Positions 55,784 to 64,000 of a DNA stretch of 64,000 nucleotides are shown here, in pieces. How positions within the stretch are numbered: the first letter of the stretch is position 1; each line of letters opens with the position of its first letter. The position numbers and the translations under genes were made by a program. The DNA is from Blasia pusilla. Its lineage: Eukaryota > Marchantiophyta > Marchantiopsida > Blasiales. The notes beneath the pieces are model-generated. The model worked only from the letters and a program-made list of their open reading frames with translations. It made no database searches and had not been told where the DNA came from. The DNA is taken from contig CM114272.1 of NCBI GenBank assembly GCA_050084515.1, positions 38,688,001 to 38,752,000 on the forward strand, in the 5' to 3' direction.

Positions 55784-58169
55784 ACGAAGCTTTGCAACCT
55801 GTTGGAATTCGACGGGTTCCAGTTAACTTGCACTGATGCAACGTGTTTGGATGCAAGGACTTGGAGACAGCCGCAACCCGTCTAAATGTGAGGAGTCGCA
55901 TACAGACGCAACTAGTCGGAATCTGATGGGTTGCAGACCGAGTTAACTCGTAGCCTTGCGGCTTGCAACCCATTTGGGTCAAACTATTTGCAGGCCTTGT
56001 ACACATGCAACTTGCAACCCGTCGGGATTCGACAGGTTGCACACTCATGCAAACAGTCGGGTTCCAACGGGTTGCACAAACTTTCCATGTGCATCATGTT
56101 GGGCTCCGACAGGTATGACACTCATGCGACCACATTCTTGAGTTCCGACAGGTAACACAAACATTCTTGATGCAACTTGTTGGTTTCCGACGGCTTGCAC
56201 ACTCACGCAACTCGTCGCATCCGACGGGTTGCTTGGTTTCTACGGTTTAAAATCCCTATAGTGCCCACACTTCTCAACTTGAGCTGCTACTTTTCAAACA
56301 ATTTTTAGCATTAGCTCGACAGGACGAAATACTGAACTCACATGCTGCATGAAGTTTCCCCATTGTCTCATTCGTACAGTCCACCAACTGAGCCAAGAGC
56401 ACAACTCTGTGTGCTTCCTCCACCACCCATGAAGTTCTTCTTGGCACTCCATGGCCTGCTTCAAGGTTTTGTTGTCCTTGCAACGTTGGAGTAGAGTGAC
56501 CTGCTCTGTCCTCTTATTCTTCTTGATGCAAGATTTGGTGTACCGGGTCACAAACTGTTGCCAATGGAAAGCATCCAAACTTTCCCTCTCCGGTTGAACC
56601 TCTCCATCCCAGAACACTACCCTGATAGCAATCCACCTAGGTTATGCATTGTCCGCCATGAATCCATAAATTTCCGGAGGTGGCCTTTTGTTTTCCTTCA
56701 CCACCTCCAATTAGAGTAACCAACACATCTTCAAACTGCCAACGTCTTCTTCTTTTACCTCACAGAAAAATATAGTTTTGAGTCATGGTCGTTAACATGA
56801 GCACCCATGGTCAACCATCCATTCAACACTCTATAGCAAATATCAAAGCTTACCTAGCTGCCGTAGAGATCTTCCCCTTCCTTCATTTGATCTATAAGAT
56901 CGAGGCCACTCGACAACCTTGTAGTTGATATTTTGAAGACATAAGCCTTGGATCCTTTGCCTCCCTGGCCCATGAATTGCCATCTCTGAATGAATGGAAA
57001 TCTAGAGTTGGCCTTGATTCTGGAAATGGAATCCATTTTGACCATCTTTCCATCAAGTACCCGTATTTGACACAACAAATCCGGAAGCATTCAAGATCAG
57101 CCAGAATTGCGAGATTTTCCCAAAGTTGTTTCTCCTGAGCAGCTGTGATCTCGCCCCGTCCAGGGATTCCAAGAAATTATTCATAAATTTGTGATGTTGT
57201 TGTTAACTTGATCACTCCGGGCTTTGATCTCGGAGATTTTGTATATACCTCGACCACTTTCTTTGCCACATCCTCCTTGATGTGTCTCTGACTTGCACCG
57301 ATAACAGGATGAATGTGGGAGCCAACATGAACTGCCAGCCTGGTGTACTCGGACGTAGAACTAAAGTCGTGCACAAGGAAAAATATATATATACAGGACA
57401 TACTCCAAGGGAGAAAGGTGATGCCTGACAATGAGGACATCGATGGCCTCCTGACAGTATGATCGCATCGACTCGCATATGGAGTTTCTGCATTCTTTGG
57501 GGGAAATTGCAGCGTATTGACTCGCCCATTGCACTCTAGATACGGGAAGCCTGGACTTCTAGTCTCCAAGGATCCAACACATTGGCAGCAAGAAACAATC
57601 CATGGACTATTTGGAATTGAAGCACTAGTGCGTTGAAGCCTGCACCATCGATGATAATCAAAATTTCTCTCCATACCCTTCAAGCGTCCTCCATCTTTCT
57701 TTTGAGCAGAACCAACAAGTGGAGGCAACTCAAAAATGCAATTACCATCGTACATGGACGGCAGCTTGTCGACAAGAATGTGCTTGAAAATTTTAAAGGG
57801 CAAACTATTGCCTGATACTCGCAAGAGGAACGAGTAGGCAGACACAGGGCCCGGTTGGTGTCCGACAGATCCATTGAGGTTGACGACATCCGGAATATCT
57901 TCAAGAAGTACAACATTGTTACGAACGTGTGAAGTTGGAGTTAATGCCGGATCTATAGAGTTGGGAGTGGCAAACGTAGAGCTCGGTGCACTAGGAAATT
58001 CCAGACCGTCTACTTGGGAAACAAAGGAATTCAGAGGCATGCCATAAACTCTGTATTGACCATTTTTTAGAGGTAGGAGATTCCATACTTTACAGTCTGT
58101 TATCATTGGGTGGATTGTCTCATCTACAATGTCCTCCGTACCGTCCACCCTAACATCCTTGGAAACAAA
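55784..58169 (-). pseudogene. MULE transposase gene fragment (copy D)
   Basis: Minus-strand exon 1 spans 58169-56342. It is open from 58148 to 57177 with the Cys/His finger (CVGSLETRSPGFPYLEC; one C of the finger is lost in SLETRS), and continues in broken frames to FWDGEVQPERESLDAFHWQQ. The intron begins at 56341. The gene is cut at both ends by right termini of other copies of the family, C at 55783 and E at 58170. It is clearly dead. Confidence 0.8.
55793..56233. repeat. Palindromes in the transposase intron (copy D)
   Basis: Seven to nine degenerate palindromes from 55795 onward (for example 56016-56040), matching the intron content of copies A2 and C. Confidence 0.75.
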
Positions 58170-58841
58170 GGGGGGCTAGTATTCTGGCAGGAGAGAGGAA
58201 GAGAGGAGAGGAAGAGAGGAGAGTCTCTCTTAAAAAAAAAGGGCCAAATCCGCCTCCTCTCTTCAAAACTTTTTGACATATTTGAAAAAAAAAATTGCTT
58301 TCAAATTCAGGAAATCTTTAGAAGCGAGTAGGTAGTGGTCCACATTCGGGCCTAAAGAAACCTCTTCTTTCCAGGGGGCGAAAAAGAAGTAGACATCATA
58401 AGACCACTACAAACATTTTTCCATCACTCTCCATGTGAGCCTAAGTTTCTTCACATTGCCTGCCTCAATCTACAGTAAGCTGTGCCCAAGGGTATTTTTG
58501 TTGGAGGACCATTGGCAAATAATTTGACCAGAAGTAGCAATCTCATCTCAATGAAAGGTTCAAATAAAGACCAACTTTGTGAAATGTGAACACAGGAGAC
58601 GATAATTAAACCAAAATATTGTTAGATGTGTGGAGTAAAGAGGAACTGATGTCCCTTCATTCAGATCCTAAATTTGATAAACCGAGAAGCTGCACCCCTC
58701 CCAACCCGTCGGAACTTAACAGGTTCTAACTCTTGCAATCCATCGGAATCGGATGGCTTGCACCCCTTGCAAGCAAGCTCACCATAATAAAGGAAAGATT
58801 TTGAGAAGTGATTCCATTCCACCCTACACCCACGAAAATCC
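58170..58841 (-). mobile_element. MULE copy E, right end
   Basis: Begins with the G-rich terminus GGGGGGCTAGTATTCTGGCA and continues as the reverse complement of the family's 3' flank, including palindromes near 58700-58760. The copia element interrupts it at 58842. It resumes at 63911-63942 (TTTGGGAATCCGAAATGG matches 9285-9302 inverted). Confidence 0.75.
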
Positions 58842-59379
58842 TATTGGATTCTCAACATCCACTCCTCTGAGCACCATTGATTTGATCGGCCCCCTTGTAT
58901 GAGGAGAAGCCTAGATCGATGGTTCCGACTTAGACGTCGATGGAGTCATAGTAATATGACGTAGGTGGTTTACGGAGTAGCGTTACTAGGTTTATCTAAC
59001 CCTATATTGCATCAGGGTGCGGGGCACCTTGATGCAATATAGGATTAGATAAAAAAAATTCTATTAATAGAAACGAAATTTTTTTATTAATAGAAACAAT
59101 TTTTTTCTAAATTTTTTTCTATTAAGATAAAACAAATTTCTATTAATAGAAACAATTTTTTTCTATTAATAGAAATGAAGACAAATAGGTAAAACCCTAG
59201 TTTTCCCGAGCAGTCAAATAGTCGGGAGCTGCAGCGGTAGCGCATTCTCGTATGTCGAGTTATCTCCCAGTTCAGGTTCCATCGAAGCTCTTCTATGAGC
59301 GCACGGACGGACTAGGCCACTTTGTATCTCTAAGTTTTGTAAAGATTTCAGTGATTTCGTCACTTTCTGTTTTCTCACA
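58842..59379 (+). repeat. copia 5' LTR, 538 bp
   Basis: Starts TATTGGATTC, ends TCTCACA. It is about 130 bp longer than the 3' LTR because of a 20-bp inverted duplication (59001-59043) and extra copies of the palindrome TTTCTATTAATAGAAA (near 59058, 59083, 59137, 59161). Confidence 0.9.
59001..59043. repeat. Hairpin in copia 5' LTR
   Basis: Two 20-bp arms (CCTATATTGCATCAGGGTGC and its complement with one mismatch) around GGG. Only the left arm exists in the 3' LTR. Confidence 0.9.
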
Positions 59380-59395
59380 TGGTATTAGGGCAGTA
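59380..59395 (+). other. copia primer-binding site
   Basis: TGGTATTAGGGC, a two-mismatch form of the initiator-Met site TGGTATCAGAGC, directly after the LTR end. Confidence 0.85.
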
Positions 59396-59451
59396 GGTTT
59401 TCCAGTATTTTGTATCTGGCGATCTAGTGTGTTTGCACAAAATCTTTAGAG

Positions 59452-60312
59452 ATGGCTACCTCTTCGTCAGTTCGTGCTCGCCCTCCTCCGCTGGGTGAAG
59501 GGAAGTTAGATGGGTCTAACTATACGTTGTGGAAGTTCAAAATGAGAACTGTTCTCGAATCATTTGAGATCTGGGAAACGGCCACAGGGGTCGATTCAAA
59601 TCCACAAGCTAGTGTGAGTTCTGCATGTTCATCTTCATCTGGGGACATCGATCCTGTTGTATTATTGGCATGGAGACGCAGAAATGCTGATGCTCTATAT
59701 GCGATTGTCACGAATGTAACTGATTCTGTCATGACTCTCATTCAACATACAACCACTGCTGCTGAGGCGTGGAACATTTTGAAGAATCAGTATGAAACAA
59801 AGAATGAGACTCGGATTCAGAATCTGGAGAATCACTACGTCAGAAATTTTCAGAAGGAGAAAGCGCGGAGCAGTTTTTGACAAGGATCAAGAATCTTCAA
59901 GATCAGATGGCGTCCGTGGGAATTTCAAGGTCTAGCGAAGATTTGGCACGTCGGTGCATAAGGATTTTGCCTCCAAGGTATGACAGTTTGGTCACTGCAT
60001 TAAATACTCAAGTAAGACCCACGCCGCTTACTTTTGAACAATTTAGTGCAATGTTGGTAGAAGAGGAAATGCGCTTCAAAGCAAGAGAGGGAAGTGACGC
60101 ATTTCCGCCAACGTCTGAAGAGAGGTAGAAATCAGGATTACAGTTCAAATGTCAAGAAGAAATTTCCAAGAAAAACCTTCAAATGCTTTTATTGTGGTAA
60201 GCTAGGTCATCTTATCAAAGATTGTAGGAAGAGGAGTCAGGATGAGAAGAACGGTTGTTTAAGACCTAAGAAGGAGTCCGAAATTTCAGAGAACTGGGAG
60301 AACATGAAGTAG
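59452..60312 (+). pseudogene. copia Gag
   Basis: Starts MATSSSVRARPPPL and has the copia Gag landmarks LDGSNYTLWKFKMRTVLES, then AWNILKNQYE. A frameshift at about 59878 moves to a frame with ITRIKNLQDQMASVG and LPPRYDSLVTAL, and a second at about 60100 leads to the zinc knuckle CFYCGKLGHLIKDC (CX2CX4HX4C). Would form the particle and bind RNA. Confidence 0.88.
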
Positions 60313-60380
60313 ATGCTTGGGTAGCAATAGAAGAGTTTTGCACACAGGCAGAACATTCCATTAAGACAAAGAGTGAAGAT

Positions 60381-60714
60381 AGATATTTCCACGTCGTATA
60401 CCTTCACCCACTACTTTCCCATTGGCATCCTCAATGACTGCTCCAGTTTTCTTGAAACGAACTTCTAGGTCACAATCACATATACCGCCACTTTGAAATC
60501 AAATTTCACTTCAAGGAAAGGCACATTACAATACATCGATTAACTTCTTTTCATCTCCTTTTGTGAGACTAAAGAAATTGTGCCTTTCCCTTCTACAGGG
60601 CACTTTGCATTATTCCCAACAAGATGATACAACGATGGGCTCCTCAGAGAGGTCAGAAGAGCTATACCAATCCTTATGATTGGTCATATGCCTAGACGCT
60701 CCACTATCGAGCAC
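60381..60714 (-). pseudogene. copia protease segment, inverted
   Basis: While the rest of the element reads on the plus strand, this segment reads on the minus strand: VLDSGASRHMTNHKDWYSSS (aspartic protease active site DSGAS at about 60709-60690), then degenerate sequence, then LEVRFKKTGAVIEDANGKVV and GEGIRRGNIY. Plus-strand Gag linker (AWVAIEEFCTQAEHSIKTKS) stops at the left edge, and plus-strand SELYAFTTS, which should follow the inverted end, resumes at the right edge. Confidence 0.88.
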
Positions 60715-61714
60715 CTATGCATCCGAGTTGTATGCTTTCACGACAAGTATAGGTACAGATCTTAGTAGCAGTAAGTTGTGGCATGAAAGATTTGGTCACC
60801 TAAGCTTTCCCTTACTAAGTCAGATGCAGAAATCTAGCATGGTTGCTGATTTACCAACAATTTCTGGAGTGTCGGATACTTGTGAAGCTTGTATGATGGG
60901 CAAGCAACACCGACAACCATTTCCACAAGAGTCCAGCAATAGGGCAAAGGCTCCTCTAGAGTTGATACATGCTGACCTCTGTGGTAAAATGAGAATAGTG
61001 GCATTAGGTGGTTCTTCCTACTTCTTTTTAGTTATCGACGATTATAGTAGGAAGATGTGGGTGTATTTCCTTCGTGATAAGGCAAGTGCTTTTGGAAAAT
61101 TTAAAGTATGGCACAAGCTGGTTGAGAATGAGACAGGAAAGAAGGTACAAAAGCTTCGCACCGATCGAGGAGGAGAATTCTTATCAACAGAATTCAACAA
61201 ATATTTGGGAGAGCATGGAATCAAGCGACAGTTAACCACGGCACATACACCACAACAAAATGGAGTTGTTGAGCGTCGAAACCGTACAGTGGTGGAGATG
61301 GCAAGATGTATGATGAAAGCAAAAGGTTTGACAGAAGGATTTTGGGCTGAAGCTGTTAATACTGCCGTATACATTCTAAATAGAAGTGCTACCAAGTCAG
61401 TGCAAGGCATGACTCCTCATCAATCATACTCAGGTAAGGTACCATCAGTCCAACATTTCAGGACTTTTGGTAGTGAGTGTTTTGTACATATTCCTGAAGC
61501 ATCGAGGACCAAGTTGGAGTCCAAGAGCAGGAAGTGCATCTTTATGGGATACAGTGATGAGTCTAAAGCTTATCGCCTTTGGTGTCCTAAGGAAAAGAAG
61601 ATGCTTGTGAGTCGTGACGTGGTGTTCCAGGAACAGCCTCGTCAAGTGGCGGATATCAGTGGTCCGTCCACATTATCATCAAACGAAGAGATAACCCACC
61701 AGAGCACACCATAG
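60715..61714 (+). pseudogene. copia integrase
   Basis: Open for over 330 codons: GAG-pre-integrase zinc module (LWHERFGHLSF, CEACMMGKQ), then the catalytic core with D (LIHADLCG), D (LRTDRGGEF) and E (QQNGVVERRNRT) all present, and the C-terminal GYSDESKAYRLWCP block. The domain itself looks intact but is cut off from upstream frames by the inverted protease. Confidence 0.9.
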
Positions 61715-61816
61715 ATGTTTACACCATATCATCAAGAAGAAGAATTTGGTGATGATTACAAAGAGCAACCTGTTGTTCCACTACGGTCGTCATACCCTAA
61801 GTGGATAAAGTAGCTC

Positions 61817-63476
61817 TTGGATGGTAAGGATCCACCAGCAACTGATGAAGTTGTTACACATCCAAGGAGATCCAAGAGACTAGAGGAGCATATTAGAGCT
61901 TCCGCACATCTCGTCAACATGGCCCTGATGACAGAGGTCTTGAAGGTGGAAGAGCCATCAGGCTTGGATGAGGCCCTGGCTCATCCTCAATGGAGAGAGG
62001 CCATGCAGACGGAGATGGATGCTATTCAGAGAAATGAAACTTGGACTTTGGTTGAAAAGCCGGAGGACGAGGGAAGATAATACGCACCAAGTGGGTGTAC
62101 AAGACCAAGTACAAGTCGGACGGTACATTGGATAAATTCAAAGCGAGGTTGGTCGCACAAGGATGCTCACAAATCGAAGGCTTTGACTACTATGAGACTT
62201 TGCTCCCCCTTTGCAAGGATGACAACCATTCGAATTGTTCTAGCGGTTGCGAGGAACAAGACGTTGGCTTTGTATACCTGTCGATGTGAAGTCTGCTTTT
62301 CGAACAGGAGTCTCAAGGAGGAGGTATATGTTTCTCAACCACCAGGTTTTGAGACACCCGGATCAGAAGAGAAAGTTTGTTTACTTCATCGAGCATTGTA
62401 TGGGTTGAAGCAAGCCCCAAGGGTATGGTATCAACGAATAGATACATTCGTTCGAGAGAAGGGTCTCATGAAGAGTCCTTCAGAAGAAAATTTGTATGTG
62501 TTTTGCAAAGATGGGATGTATATGTTGATAGTCTTGTATGTGGATGATCTGATCATCACAAGAGACCACAGTAAGAAAATAGAGGAAATGAAGGGAGTGT
62601 TGGAATCTGAGTTTGAAATGTCAGATTTAGGTCTTCTGCACTACTTTATAGGCCTGGAAATTTGGCAACAGTCAGATTCTATTTTTCTCTCTCAGCAAAA
62701 GTATGCTAGAGCAATCTTGAAGGCATTCGGGATGACCGAGTGTAAGGCAGTGGTCTCGCCAATGGAGGTAGAGTTGAAACTCTCGATGGAGGATGTTTCA
62801 CCATTGGTAGATGAAAAGATGTACAGAAAGCTTATAGGCAGTTTGATATTTTTGTGTAACAGTAGACCAGACATTAGCTTCGCTGTGGGTGTATTGAGTA
62901 GGTTCTCAACTAAGCCTCGTGAGAACCATTGGAAGGCAGGGATGCGTGTGTTGAAGTACATCAAAGGCACTATCGAGTACGGCATCACCTATGGAGCAAG
63001 GACGGAAATGACAGGTTTTTGTGACTCAGTTAGGCAAGGGAGATTGATTCTCAAGATCAATTTTGGATTATTGCTTCTTGGTAGGATCAGGTGTGGTGTC
63101 ATGGGTCAGCAAGAAGCAACCTACGATGGCTCTTTCTTCTACCGAGGCAGAGTACAAGGCGGCTTGTTATGCTTCTTGTGAAGCAACATGGTTGAGATGG
63201 ATATTGGAGGACATAGGAGAAGCACCAGAAAGTGCTATGGTAATGTGGTGTGACAATCAGAGTTGCATTGCCATAGCACATAATCCTGTGTTTCATGCTC
63301 GTACGAAGCACATAGAGATCCAGTACCATTTTGTTCGTGAATTGATCGAGAGAGAGGTTTTGAAGTTAGTCTATTGTCCAACAAAGGATAACCGTGCAGA
63401 CATCTTCACGAAAGCCTTGAGCGGAGATCACCTTCACGGACATCTGAAGGGTCTTGGCATCGGTCCAAGACAGTAG
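61817..63476 (+). pseudogene. copia reverse transcriptase and RNase H
   Basis: RT begins with AHPQWREAMQTEMDAIQRNE; frameshifts lie near 62078 and 62190 and in the VKSAF region. The palm is open from 62310: LYGLKQAPRVWYQ, the YVDD active site (LIVLYVDDLIIT, 62527-62562), then YFIGLEI and MYRKLIGSLIF. RNase H lost its DWAGD start to a stop near 63044 and resumes with VSWVSKKQPTMALSSTEAEY, CDNQSC and NRADIFTKAL, ending at 63476. Confidence 0.9.
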
Positions 63477-63495
63477 TCCACATGAGAATGGATAT

Positions 63496-63505
63496 TGAGG
63501 GGGGG
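63496..63505 (+). other. copia polypurine tract
   Basis: TGAGGGGGGG directly before the 3' LTR start TATTGG; it shows that the LTR really begins at TAT. Confidence 0.85.
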
Positions 63506-63910
63506 TATTGGATTCTCAACATCCACTCCTCTGAGCACCATTGATTTGATCGGCCCCCTTGTATGAGGAAAAGCCTAGATCGATGGTTCCGACTTAGACG
63601 TCGAAGGAGTCATAGTAATATGACGTAGGTGGTTTACGGAGTAGCGTTACTAGGTTTATCTAACCCTATATTGCATCAGGGTGCGGCAAATTTTTTCTAT
63701 TAATAGAAACGAAGAAAAATAGGTAAAAACCCTAGTTTTCCCGAGTAGTCAAATAGTCGCGAGCCGCAGCGGTAGCGCATTTTCGTATGTCGAGTTATCT
63801 CCCAGTTCACGTTCCATCGAAGCTCTTGGTGAGTGCACGGACGGACTAGGCCACTTTGTATCTCTAAGTTTTGTAAAGTTAGTGATTTTGTCACTTTCTG
63901 TTTTCTCACA
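63506..63910 (+). repeat. copia 3' LTR, 405 bp
   Basis: Starts TATTGGATTC, ends TCTCACA, followed by the target duplication AATCC. Colinear with the 5' LTR except for the extra hairpin and AT-palindromes of the latter and a few small deletions. Confidence 0.92.
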
Positions 63911-63942
63911 AATCCAACTGTTTGGGAATCCGAAATGGAGGA

Positions 63943-64000
63943 GCGGTAAGAGGAGAGGAAGAGAGGAGAGAGGAGAGAGGAAACTAGGGTCAATCGAAAT
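63943..64000 (+). mobile_element. MULE copy F, left terminus
   Basis: Begins GCGGTAAGAGGAGAGGAAGA and runs through GAGAGG repeats to AGGGTCAATCGAAAT at the window edge, the reverse complement of the left terminal region of A2 (17280-17398). The preceding 32 bases belong to copy E's 3' flank, so F is inserted in E. Confidence 0.75.

Larger units (their letters stand above)
58842..63910 (+). mobile_element. Ty1/copia element with TSD AATCC, degenerate
   Basis: Flanked by AATCC at 58837-58841 and 63911-63915. It has a 5' LTR (58842-59379), initiator-Met primer site, gag, inverted protease segment, integrase, RT, RNase H, polypurine tract and 3' LTR (63506-63910). Domain order integrase before RT identifies copia. 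Inactivated by frameshifts, stops and the inversion. Confidence 0.92.

Noticed and set aside
55441-58510. A 3-kb transposon with 340-bp terminal inverted repeats around the copy D transposase fragment
   Set aside because: The inverted repeats at 55441-55783 and 58170-58510 are the right ends of two larger copies (C and E), whose homology continues outward into the gene 2 3' flank, and their terminal G runs point towards D. Insertion of two copies into D explains it better.
58905-59180. AT-rich palindromes as a replication origin or MITE
   Set aside because: They lie wholly inside the copia 5' LTR and shorter versions occur in the 3' LTR and in the fragment at 44598-44835.

Overview
The window is nuclear DNA of a land plant. 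It holds one intact, intron-bearing plant housekeeping gene, a sphingoid-base phosphate phosphatase of the LPP-delta/SPP type (37435-40778, 8 exons). Almost everything else is transposable-element DNA: Ty3/gypsy and Ty1/copia retrotransposons and several copies of a large Mutator-like (MULE) DNA transposon. The species cannot be fixed from the sequence. The TE load and unfamiliar MULE cargo would suit a large non-seed-plant genome (lycophyte, fern or bryophyte), but that is a guess.

Layout: 1-7625 is a minus-strand gypsy array (LTR fragment, 3' internal part, full LTR, second degenerate gag-pol body) inserted in a MULE gene. 7626-23536 holds three MULE copies (A1, A2, B) that appear nested in one another. 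23537-35040 is gypsy debris, two solo LTRs with clean target-site duplications, and an inverted-repeat unit with long CT microsatellites. 35041-42310 is the phosphatase gene and its flanks. 42311-45275 is gypsy, chromovirus and copia debris. 45276-58169 holds MULE copies C and D. 58170-63942 is the end of MULE copy E, split by a complete but degenerate copia element (58842-63910) whose protease segment is inverted. At 63943 the terminus of one more MULE copy (F) begins.

The MULE family is the most interesting content. Its inferred full layout, from copies A2, B and C, is: left terminus (GCGGTAAG plus GAGAGG-rich tract), a MULE transposase gene (Cys/His N-terminal finger, DDE core, SWIM finger), a divergent promoter region, a second gene encoding a ParB-like domain joined to an N6/N4 DNA-methyltransferase-like domain, then a right terminus (GGGGG-rich end plus GAGAGG-rich tract). 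The divergent promoter, introns of both genes and the 3' flank are packed with one palindrome, arms CAACCCGTCGGA and TCCGACGGGTTG around one base. It is spaced at about 64 bp in one intron and about 67 bp between the divergent TATA boxes. Inference: the palindromes are binding or modification sites of the element's own ParB-methyltransferase-like protein, comparable in logic to the anti-silencing VANC proteins of VANDAL MULEs. No copy in this window has a fully intact second gene.
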